The notes under the pieces are model-generated. The model saw only the letters and a list, made by a program, of their open reading frames with translations, ran no database searches and was not told the DNA's origin. Shown one piece after another: positions 50,721-57,031 of a DNA stretch of 64,000 bases (position 1 is its first letter; every line of letters starts with the position of its first letter). The translations under genes and the position numbers were made by a program. The stretch lies in contig NZ_VISM01000001.1 in NCBI RefSeq assembly GCF_007827455.1, forward strand, positions 907,501-971,500. The letters are read 5' to 3'. Source of the DNA: Lutibacter sp. Hel_I_33_5 (GTDB taxonomy: Bacteria; Bacteroidota; Bacteroidia; Flavobacteriales; Flavobacteriaceae).

Positions 50721-52817
50721 CTATTTTGGTAATGTAAAAAAGAATGTAGAACCTAATTTTACTTGAGATTCCACCCATATTTTCCCTTTATAAAAATCTA
50801 CAATTTTTTTCACAATAGATAACCCAACACCTGAATTTTCAACATTTGGCTCTTCTAATGATTGAAAAATTTGAAAAATCTTTTCATGATATTTTTCATC
50901 AATCCCCTTTCCATTGTCTTTAATACTAAACTGCCAAAAATCGCCTATAGAAATACAATCTATCTCAACAATACCATTTTCTTCATTGGTATATTTTACT
51001 GCATTACTTATTAAATTTTGAAAGAGTTGATGTAACCTATAATTATCTCCTTTAAGGATTGGTAATTTATTTTTTATAATGATTTCAATATTTTCTGGAA
51101 AATAAATGGTTTCTAAAATATCATTCAACAATATTTCTAAATTAATATTTCTTTCTTTCTTTTCAATTTTATCAATGCTAGCATAATTTAAGATTCCATT
51201 AATTAGCATATCCATTTTATCAATTCTTTCATGAACTTGTTTAAAATTGTTTCTTAAATCGTCATTTAAAAAATCTTCACAATCTTCTTCTAACCAACTC
51301 ACTAAGGCATTCATACTTCTTAAAGGTGATTTTAAATCATGAGATACAACATGTGCAAAATCATTTAAATCATTATTCGTTTTTGTCAAATCTTCTAGTA
51401 AGATTTCTGTTTTCTTTTCCGCTTCTATTTTTTGTTTTAAATTATAAGCACTTTTTAATTGACTTGCTACTAAACCTGCAATAGATTGCAGCATATTTAA
51501 ATGATCTTTAGTAAAGAAATCTCTTTCTGGATGTTCAGAATCTATAATTCCTATTACTTCTCCATCTGTAATAATTGGGACACAAATCTCTGATAATCTA
51601 CTTATGCCATCGACAAAATACCTTTTATCTTTACTTGTATCTTTTATTATTTCTGATTTTCCTGATTTTGCAACAAAGCCTGCAATACCATAACCAACTT
51701 CTATGTCAACTGGGCTAATTAAAACATTATCTTTATCTACATCTTTTCCAAAAGCTGCGATTTGTGACATTCTTTTATTTTCTTTATCAATAAGATACAC
51801 CACACAGTCTTCAAAATTTAATAACCCTGTAATTGTATTTACAACATCCCAGGCAATTTCATGGATATTATTTTTACCTAAAACGGATACCATTAAACTG
51901 TTTAATGCTTTTAAAATACCTTGCCTTTTATGCTCATCACTAATATCTTCAATTACTGCAACTTGATATTCTTGTGCATCATCTTCATTTTTAACAATAG
52001 AAACACTAGTTTTTGCCCAAATTAAACCACCATCTTTTTTTGTGTATCTTTTTTTAATAACAAAATCATTAATTTTGTTATTCTCTAGCATAGTCATTTT
52101 TTCTTTAGAAGAAACTTTATCTTCTTTATATGATATATCTAATATTGTTTTTTGAAGTAATTCTTCTTCAGAGAAGCCTAACATTTTTTGAAAAGCTGAA
52201 TTCGTTTTAATGATGGTGTTTTTTTTACTTAAAACAATTCCGAGAGAACTATTTTCTACAATTGCAGAAAGTTGTTGTTTTTGATTGTCAAATTCTTCTT
52301 GTAAATTTTTTGCCTCAGTAATATCTCTTACAATACCATGTGCAAAAACAATACTACCATCTTTATCTTTAATTAGACTAGAATTAATCTGAACCCATTT
52401 AACTTCTTTTTCTTTAGTATATACTCTAGCCTGAAAATCTTGAAAAGCTCCTTCTTCATGTAACTGATAAAAAGATTTATAAGCATATTCTATATCTTCT
52501 TCATAAATTATTTCGGTTACATTAAATGTTTCATTTTTTATATCATAACCAAAAAAGTCAATAGCTGGCTGATTCATTTTAAGAACATTACCGTTCAAAT
52601 CCATTAAAATATAGGAATCAACAATGGTGTCAAAAACATTACGAAAATCTTCTACATCTTGTTGAAGAACAATTGCAAGGTTGGTATTAGCAGTAATAAT
52701 TTCTTCAGTTAAAACAGAAATAGTTTCTTCGTGTAAAAAAATTTGTTTCTCTAAATTTTTATTAGATAATTTAAGTTGAAGTAATTCTTTTTGTAATAGC
52801 TCCGAATTTTTAATCAT
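50721..52817 (-). CDS. PAS/GAF sensor histidine kinase
   Basis: The 698-residue protein has no membrane span. An N-terminal coiled coil (about 1-50) is followed by two PAS domains with S-box borders (YILMDLNGNVLKMNQPA; VAVIEDISDEHKRQG), a GAF domain (NIHEIAWDVVNTITGLLNFE; GIAGFVAKSG), and a HisKA-HATPase pair: His493 in VSHDLKSPLRS, NLISNAVKYT, DNGKGIDEKYHEKIF and GVGLSIVKKI. It lacks its own receiver, which fits use of the separate receiver gene upstream. The signal is cytosolic and unknown. Confidence 0.93.
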   Translation of the reverse strand: MIKNSELLQKELLQLKLSNKNLEKQIFLHEETISVLTEEIITANTNLAIVLQQDVEDFRNVFDTIVDSYILMDLNGNVLKMNQPAIDFFGYDIKNETFNVTEIIYEEDIEYAYKSFYQLHEEGAFQDFQARVYTKEKEVKWVQINSSLIKDKDGSIVFAHGIVRDITEAKNLQEEFDNQKQQLSAIVENSSLGIVLSKKNTIIKTNSAFQKMLGFSEEELLQKTILDISYKEDKVSSKEKMTMLENNKINDFVIKKRYTKKDGGLIWAKTSVSIVKNEDDAQEYQVAVIEDISDEHKRQGILKALNSLMVSVLGKNNIHEIAWDVVNTITGLLNFEDCVVYLIDKENKRMSQIAAFGKDVDKDNVLISPVDIEVGYGIAGFVAKSGKSEIIKDTSKDKRYFVDGISRLSEICVPIITDGEVIGIIDSEHPERDFFTKDHLNMLQSIAGLVASQLKSAYNLKQKIEAEKKTEILLEDLTKTNNDLNDFAHVVSHDLKSPLRSMNALVSWLEEDCEDFLNDDLRNNFKQVHERIDKMDMLINGILNYASIDKIEKKERNINLEILLNDILETIYFPENIEIIIKNKLPILKGDNYRLHQLFQNLISNAVKYTNEENGIVEIDCISIGDFWQFSIKDNGKGIDEKYHEKIFQIFQSLEEPNVENSGVGLSIVKKIVDFYKGKIWVESQVKLGSTFFFTLPK

Positions 52818-52876
52818 AAATGATTTCTTGTTATCATTTACTAATTTAGTTAAAAAATACTAATTAAAAAGTATAA

Positions 52877-53287
52877 TTAATCAAATACAAATTCGTTGCA
52901 AGTAAGATAATTTAAAAAACAAGCAATTTTCTCTTTATAAACTTCAAAGTGTAATGGTTTTATTAAATAACCACAAACTCCTAAGCTATAGCAATCTTTA
53001 ATGTCTTTATAATTATTTGATGTAGATAATACGAAGATTGGAACATACTTTAATGCATCGTCTTTCTTAAGTGTTTTAAGAAATTCTAACCCATTCATTT
53101 TTGGCATGTTTAAATCTAAAAGAATAATATTAGGTAATTCGTCTTTATTTTGAAGTAATTCCAAAGCCTTCTCACCATTGCTAGCTTCAACTATCTTATG
53201 AGAAGCTCCGTTTTTTTGACAGACTCTTCTAAATTTTATTCTTTCTATTTCATCATCCTCAATTAAGAGTATGTTGTAAGACACCAT
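52877..53287 (-). CDS. Single-domain response regulator
   Basis: Starting at 53287 (MVSYNILLIEDDEIERIKF) gives a 136-residue receiver domain only, with acidic EDDE, phospho-acceptor Asp58 in IILLDLNMPKMNGLEFL, a Thr/Ser switch VLSTSNN and YLIKPL. A longer start at 53335 adds 16 residues not typical of the domain. With no output domain it is likely an intermediate in the kinase-Hpt relay encoded just downstream. Confidence 0.9.
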   Translation of the reverse strand: MVSYNILLIEDDEIERIKFRRVCQKNGASHKIVEASNGEKALELLQNKDELPNIILLDLNMPKMNGLEFLKTLKKDDALKYVPIFVLSTSNNYKDIKDCYSLGVCGYLIKPLHFEVYKEKIACFLNYLTCNEFVFD

Positions 53288-53435
53288 TGTTTGTTCTTTA
53301 ATATCATACAAAAGTGGGGAAAAAATAGTATTCAAATTTATACTTTAGTTAAAAACGTTTGAACAGACGTTAAAAGGTTGTTTTTTATCGATAAACGGAA
53401 ATTTCATTTTATTCTAAATAGTAACAATAAACAAC

Positions 53436-53466
53436 AAAAAAGGCTTACCAAAATGGTAAACCTTTA
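53436..53466 (-). terminator. Terminator of the original tRNA-Arg gene
   Basis: On the minus strand AGGTTTACCA (53454-53463), a TTT loop and TGGTAAGCCT (53441-53450) pair with one G-T wobble and run into a T-tract. It begins a few bases after the 3' end of the tRNA fragment, where the terminator of an intact gene would be. Confidence 0.75.
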
Positions 53467-53468
53467 AG

Positions 53469-53511
53469 TGAGCCCTGAAGGATTCGAACCTTCGACCGCC
53501 TCCTTAGAAGG
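53469..53511 (-). other. 3' fragment of tRNA-Arg(TCT): attachment-site border of the prophage
   Basis: Read on the minus strand, the fragment holds anticodon loop CTTCTAA, GGAGG, variable loop CGGTC, T-arm GAAGG-TTCGAAT-CCTTC, acceptor AGGGCTC and discriminator A. CCA is not encoded. From base 30 of the tRNA outward, pairing fails (GTAC instead of a CCTCC arm), so the 5' half is missing. This is the usual core left at the distal end of an element integrated in a tRNA gene by a tyrosine integrase. The intact tRNA should be at the right end of the element, outside the window. Confidence 0.85.
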
Positions 53512-53569
53512 TACTTTTTAAAAAATTACAATCAACTAAATAACAGTTAATTATAATAAATATTTTAAA

Positions 53570-53591
53570 ATAAATACACAATAAATACACA
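53570..53591. repeat. 11-bp direct repeat near the attachment site
   Basis: ATAAATACACA is present twice in tandem (53570-53580 and 53581-53591), 58 bases inside the att core. Short direct repeats in this position often bind the integrase arm domain or an excisionase; that role is inference. Confidence 0.6.
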
Positions 53592-53627
53592 ATTTTAAAT
53601 AATATAAACACCTTATATTTACCAGTC

Positions 53628-53915
53628 ATGATTATAACTGATTTAAAAAAAACATGCGAAAAAGAGTCTCGAAAATGCTTCGAACGATTCAAATTTGTAT
53701 AGTTAAATCATCCATTTGTAGGTCTAAAAAATAAAGATTCAATTTTAAATGATATAATTAAATTTGAAATCCTTCAAAAATTAGGTAGAAATATTAATAA
53801 AAAATTCATGGAAGCCAATTTAACAAAGCAACAAACGGATTTTTTAGATAAGGAAATTAATAAATATGTTGATTTAACTATTCGAACTGCTTTAGCCTGG
53901 TCAAAATCTAATTAA
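53628..53915 (+). pseudogene. Interrupted small ORF at the prophage end
   Basis: From ATG 53628 the frame encodes 24 residues (MIITDLKKTCEKESRKCFER...), then TAG at 53700-53702, then in the same frame 70 more residues (starting LNHPFVGLKNKD, ending ALAWSKSN) to the stop at 53915. Both parts have normal codon use and helix-forming sequence, as if one 95-codon gene had been broken by a point mutation. It is the only plus-strand gene in the prophage part, and its stop overlaps the convergent spanin-like gene by 15 bases. It could also be chance, or a shorter gene from the Met at residue 36 of the second part. Confidence 0.45.
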
Positions 53916-54563
53916 ATCATAATTAACAGATAGGTTAATTGTAGGTTTAAAGGTTGGAATATCGACTCCAAATCCTACGCCAATGCCCCAGCGTTTTTGC
54001 TTCTCTATTTTTTGCCAGCTATCTAAACCAGTAGTTTTTATTAATGGGTTAGAATTCGTTACTTCTGCTCTAAATTCTGTCTTAAACATTCCAATTCTCT
54101 TTTTACCAAAGACAATAGTTTGAGTATTGAACATTTCTAATTTACCAACCGTTACACCTGTATTAGTTGCAACACCATTAACATGGTAGTAATTTGTTTT
54201 GTATTCAAAAAATCTTTCGAAATCATATTTTACAGGAACATCAAAGGGGATTTTTAAAGTATCTATTTGTATTTTTTGTTCTAGTTTTGCTGCTGCTAAA
54301 ATTGATTTCCAATTTCTTGTTGCCTCTCGAATTTCAACATCTTTCTTGTCTATAATTTTTCTAAGGTTAGCGTTGTCAAATATTACAGATTGCTTGTCTG
54401 CTACTGTTTGACCTAGTTTGTTTTTGGTGAAAGTAATGGTGTCTTTTGCAGCTTCTAAATTGTTATTTGCTATTTTTAAATCAAACTTACTGCTCTCACA
54501 TTTTTGAAAATACAAAAGTGAAATAACCGCAATTATTAATATGTACCAAATATCTTTTTTCAT
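53901..54563 (-). CDS. Spanin-like phage lysis protein
   Basis: The 220-residue protein has an N-terminal membrane helix (WYILIIAVISLLYFQKCES), a coiled coil of about 80 residues (NLEAAKDTITFTKNK...RKIIDKKDVEIREA) and a C-terminal beta-rich domain (WGIGVGFGVDIPTFKPTINL). The membrane-coil order is that of Rz-like i-spanins and of envelope-spanning proteins in Bacteroidota phages. The gene has a strong AGGAGGA ribosome-binding site (54571-54577), rare in this phylum. It is the last late gene before the att site. Confidence 0.6.
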   Translation of the reverse strand: MKKDIWYILIIAVISLLYFQKCESSKFDLKIANNNLEAAKDTITFTKNKLGQTVADKQSVIFDNANLRKIIDKKDVEIREATRNWKSILAAAKLEQKIQIDTLKIPFDVPVKYDFERFFEYKTNYYHVNGVATNTGVTVGKLEMFNTQTIVFGKKRIGMFKTEFRAEVTNSNPLIKTTGLDSWQKIEKQKRWGIGVGFGVDIPTFKPTINLSVNYDLIRF

Positions 54564-54570
54564 TCTAAAA

Positions 54571-54577
54571 TCCTCCT
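54571..54577 (-). promoter_or_regulatory. Strong Shine-Dalgarno sequence
   Basis: AGGAGGA lies seven bases before the ATG at 54563. No other gene in the window has so complete a Shine-Dalgarno sequence, so this gene may carry a leader acquired from another host, or need high expression. Confidence 0.7.
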
Positions 54578-54592
54578 AAAACATTTTTCATT

Positions 54593-55024
54593 TTATATGA
54601 ATATTAAGGTTATGCAAATCAAAATAGAAACAAAGGCAGCTATTTTAGTTTGCTTTTCTGTAAATTTAATTATCGGTGTTTGTGTATGAAAAAAATAAGT
54701 AGCTGGATATTTTTTAGGGTAAAATATTGATAAGTAGAATTTCTTATCTATTATATCCATTAGATTTCCCATTGTAGAGCCTACCAGAAAAAGCCAAAAA
54801 TTACCGCTTACAAATCCTATTAAAAGAATCACAATATTTGGTAATACATCAAACTTAAATAGTTCTGATTTTTTTAAACCAGCTTCACCTAAATAATCTA
54901 CAAAATAATGAGACATAAAAGCAGCTATTCCCCCAACTAAATAAGAGGCGTTTAAATTGTTTGTTAACTTATACGTTAACATTGTGCAGGTAATACCTAC
55001 TGCCGTGTGTGGTGCGCTATACAT
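54593..55024 (-). CDS. DUF457/YdjM-like membrane protein in the prophage
   Basis: The 143-residue protein begins MYSAPHTAVGITCTMLTYK and has FMSHYFVDYLGEAG and GSTMGNLMDIIDKK, so His and Asp residues are placed as in the YdjM/DUF457 membrane 'hydrolase' family, with about four membrane spans. A 21-residue truncated relative lies at 56502. Its presence within a lysis module is unexpected; it may be a lysogenic-conversion gene. Activity is not known. Confidence 0.65.
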   Translation of the reverse strand: MYSAPHTAVGITCTMLTYKLTNNLNASYLVGGIAAFMSHYFVDYLGEAGLKKSELFKFDVLPNIVILLIGFVSGNFWLFLVGSTMGNLMDIIDKKFYLSIFYPKKYPATYFFHTQTPIIKFTEKQTKIAAFVSILICITLIFI

Positions 55025-55026
55025 AG

Positions 55027-55473
55027 TTATAAATATTGTTTAGGGTCAATTAACTTTCCGTTTTTCCAAATTTGAATATGTAAATGATTTATCATTAATA
55101 GTTGACCTTTCTTTTTGTTTCTATTATGGTAATTTGCAATCCCTAAACAATAGCCAACTCTATCACCAGAACAAACTTTTTGACCTACTTTTACATAATC
55201 GTGTTCTATATACATTAAGCGAACTCGAAAAGTATCATTTGTTACTTCTACATATCTAAATTGTAAAGCTTTTGCATACGCATAACCTATTTTTGTAACA
55301 ACTCCATCAATCATAGAAACAACATCTTCACCAATCTTAGAAACTATGTCATATCCTTTATGATACCTTCGTTTACCGTTTTTATAAAAACCTCTTTTCG
55401 CTCCGAAATGACCGAATCCTGTTGGGTCATTTCCTCTATCTATTATTTGAGCTAGTGGCGGATGCATTTTCAT
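55027..55473 (-). CDS. M23-family peptidase, probable endolysin
   Basis: The 148-residue protein has the M23 (LytM-like) fold: RRYHKGYDIVSKIGEDVVSM carries the first zinc His and Asp, GVVTKIGYA the beta core, MYIEHDYVKVGQKVCSGDRVGY the groove, and HLHIQIW the HxH pair. M23 enzymes cut peptide cross-bridges of peptidoglycan. There is no signal peptide, so a holin or other protein must let it out. It is embedded between small membrane protein genes. Confidence 0.8.
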   Translation of the reverse strand: MKMHPPLAQIIDRGNDPTGFGHFGAKRGFYKNGKRRYHKGYDIVSKIGEDVVSMIDGVVTKIGYAYAKALQFRYVEVTNDTFRVRLMYIEHDYVKVGQKVCSGDRVGYCLGIANYHNRNKKKGQLLMINHLHIQIWKNGKLIDPKQYL

Positions 55474-55658
55474 TTCTTAAATAATCTTTTTTTTAATCTT
55501 ATAAAAAAAGCATCTACGGTTTTACCATAATGTTTATATAATAATCTTGATGAAAAATAAACAGAAATACCTACAGCAAAATCTATCATTATATCTCCAG
55601 TAACAAGCGTAACCCCCATAGTTATCATAGCTAAAAAACCCTCTATCTTTAAATTCAT
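55470..55658 (-). CDS. Small membrane protein, holin candidate
   Basis: The 62-residue protein has two hydrophobic stretches (FLAMITMGVTLVTGDIMIDF and AVGISVYFSSRLL) and a basic C-terminus (RLKKRLFKK), the layout of class II-type holins. Its end overlaps the M23 gene start by four bases (ATGA) and its start overlaps the next gene in the same way. Confidence 0.6.
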   Translation of the reverse strand: MNLKIEGFLAMITMGVTLVTGDIMIDFAVGISVYFSSRLLYKHYGKTVDAFFIRLKKRLFKK

Positions 55659-55891
55659 TTTGAAAATTTATTTATTATAGCATCAACCATTTTGTTTGAA
55701 AAAATCCCACCCGTAAAGATTAAAACACCTAAAGAAACTATTAACACCTCTTTAGCTGCAAACTCTTTTTCTGGAGCATCAAATACATACTCTTTAAAAG
55801 CTGGCACAAACGGCATTAAAACAATAATAAAACCAGCTAGAAATAATATATTTCTTAACAGTCTTCTAAGTACATATTCTATCTTTTTCAT
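55655..55891 (-). CDS. Two-span phage membrane protein
   Basis: The 78-residue protein has a basic N-terminus (MKKIEYVLRRLLR), two hydrophobic segments (ILFLAGFIIVLMPFVPAF and VLIVSLGVLIFTGGIF) and an Asp/Glu-rich loop between them. It is coupled by ATGA to the following gene. It may be the holin or its partner; which of the two is not clear. Confidence 0.6.
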   Translation of the reverse strand: MKKIEYVLRRLLRNILFLAGFIIVLMPFVPAFKEYVFDAPEKEFAAKEVLIVSLGVLIFTGGIFSNKMVDAIINKFSK

Positions 55892-55901
55892 AATATTTTT
55901 T

Positions 55902-56072
55902 CTACTTTTTAACTATAAGAGGTTTTAAAACGTCTCTACAAGTTTTTAAAATTGCAGCATCATCTAAACTAAACTTAGCCACTTCTAACGATTGTAAAAC
56001 AATTGTTAACGCTTGTTTCTCCTGCTCATTTATTACAGATTTAACCTCTTTTTTTACTTCTGATTTCGTCAT
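55902..56072 (-). CDS. 56-residue soluble phage protein
   Basis: A short frame runs from ATG 56072 (MTKSEVKKEVKSVINEQEKQ) to TAG at 55902, filling the gap between two late genes. The product is helical and charged with no membrane segment. It begins two bases after the stop of the 143-residue membrane protein and ends ten bases before the next start, spacing that fits a true gene. No family is recognised. Confidence 0.65.
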   Translation of the reverse strand: MTKSEVKKEVKSVINEQEKQALTIVLQSLEVAKFSLDDAAILKTCRDVLKPLIVKK

Positions 56073-56073
56073 T

Positions 56074-56505
56074 TTATTTAAAAATTATAATTAATAATAT
56101 TTGTATCGCTGGAATAATTGTAAATACAAAATCCAACATTTCTTTATTCCCTTTTTTTGTTCCGTCTGCTTTTAGTTTACCATCGTTTTGCTCTTTTTTG
56201 TAGGCTAAAAAAGATGTAAAAATCAACGCTATTATTGATGATACTATTGGTGATAAAAAGAATTGAACCACAATAAAAGTTATCATCGAATAAATAACAC
56301 CCCAGTAATAATGCGCTAGTTTATCGGTTGCTGGTGTTAAGTTAAAACACCAACTTAAACCAATTAATGCAGCAGTATATATAATAGCTTGATAAGCTAG
56401 AAAATCGTATAAGAATAATCCGTTTACTATAAAGTAGATAAGAATTAACCACCCTCTTGTTGGGGTTAGTTTTTTAATGATATTATTTAGTTTTTTTTGC
56501 ATCAT
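56074..56505 (-). CDS. Multi-span phage membrane protein
   Basis: The 143-residue protein has about four membrane segments (LILIYFIVNGLFLYDFLAY, AIIYTAALIGLSWCF, IIALIFTSFLAY, FVFTIIPAIQILLIIIF) and a DKLAHYYWG motif with His and Asp-like polar residues between the second and third. Its ATG overlaps the stop of the 21-residue ORF as ATGA. It could be another holin-like or DUF457-like protein; unassigned. Confidence 0.55.
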   Translation of the reverse strand: MMQKKLNNIIKKLTPTRGWLILIYFIVNGLFLYDFLAYQAIIYTAALIGLSWCFNLTPATDKLAHYYWGVIYSMITFIVVQFFLSPIVSSIIALIFTSFLAYKKEQNDGKLKADGTKKGNKEMLDFVFTIIPAIQILLIIIFK

Positions 56506-56567
56506 CTAACTAACTTTAAATTCTTAGACATTGCGAATCCTACTAATGTGTGTGGTGTTGCGTACAT
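56502..56567 (-). pseudogene. 21-residue truncated relative of the DUF457-like protein
   Basis: MYATPHTLVGFAMSKNLKLV, from ATG 56567, closely matches the N-terminus of the DUF457-like protein at 55024 (MYSAPHTAVGITCTM), including the identical stretch CACCACACAC in DNA. It stops by TGA at 56502 overlapping the next ATG. It looks like the remnant of a duplicated gene whose body was lost, or a short leader peptide coupled to the following gene. Confidence 0.55.
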
Positions 56568-56605
56568 ATTTTTAAGTATTTTATATTAATAATTTATTTT
56601 TACTA

Positions 56606-57031
56606 TTATGGATAGCCGCACCAATTGATACTGCCTACTACACCCGAGGTACTTATCTCCATAGTGAATAGTCCTCCTTCTTGAACTGATATATTATATA
56701 AATTACCCCCACCGTTAAATACAATGGTCGCTGCGCTATTTGTGTATATGACGTCTCCTGCAACTGGTCTATTTTGCGTACCTATAAAATATCTAGTAAT
56801 ATCCCCTCCTGAGTGGTAATCACATGGCGAGGCTACCGTATTTACAGATACGATGGTAGATTTTATAGTAGGTGCATGACTATACCCATAAAATTGGTGA
56901 ATATTATGTGGTGCTGTTTTATCAGCTAAATTAGATGCTTGAACCAAATCGTTTAGAGATTGTGCTCCTGTGAGGCCTAATTCAGTCTTTATCATATCAA
57001 ATGTAATAACTCCGCTACTAGGTAATGCCAT
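56606..57031 (-). CDS. Phage tail-associated hypothetical protein
   Basis: The 141-residue protein begins ALPSSGVITFDMIKTELGLT, an opening I know from phage structural genes, and continues with a beta-rich region (STIVSVNTVASPCDYHSGG, TMEISTSGVVGSINWCGY). Two Cys residues flank the C-terminal part. It overlaps the fibre gene by 14 bases and may be a fibre-tip or chaperone protein. Confidence 0.6.
   Translation of the reverse strand: MALPSSGVITFDMIKTELGLTGAQSLNDLVQASNLADKTAPHNIHQFYGYSHAPTIKSTIVSVNTVASPCDYHSGGDITRYFIGTQNRPVAGDVIYTNSAATIVFNGGGNLYNISVQEGGLFTMEISTSGVVGSINWCGYP

Noticed and set aside
53504..53692. Minus-strand 62-codon frame across the tRNA fragment border
   Set aside because: It overlaps the att core and the AT-rich arm-site region, has a low-complexity composition and competes with a better plus-strand frame.
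53700..53702. Programmed TAG read-through or pyrrolysine
   Set aside because: No stimulatory context or pyrrolysine genes are visible. A simple nonsense mutation explains it.
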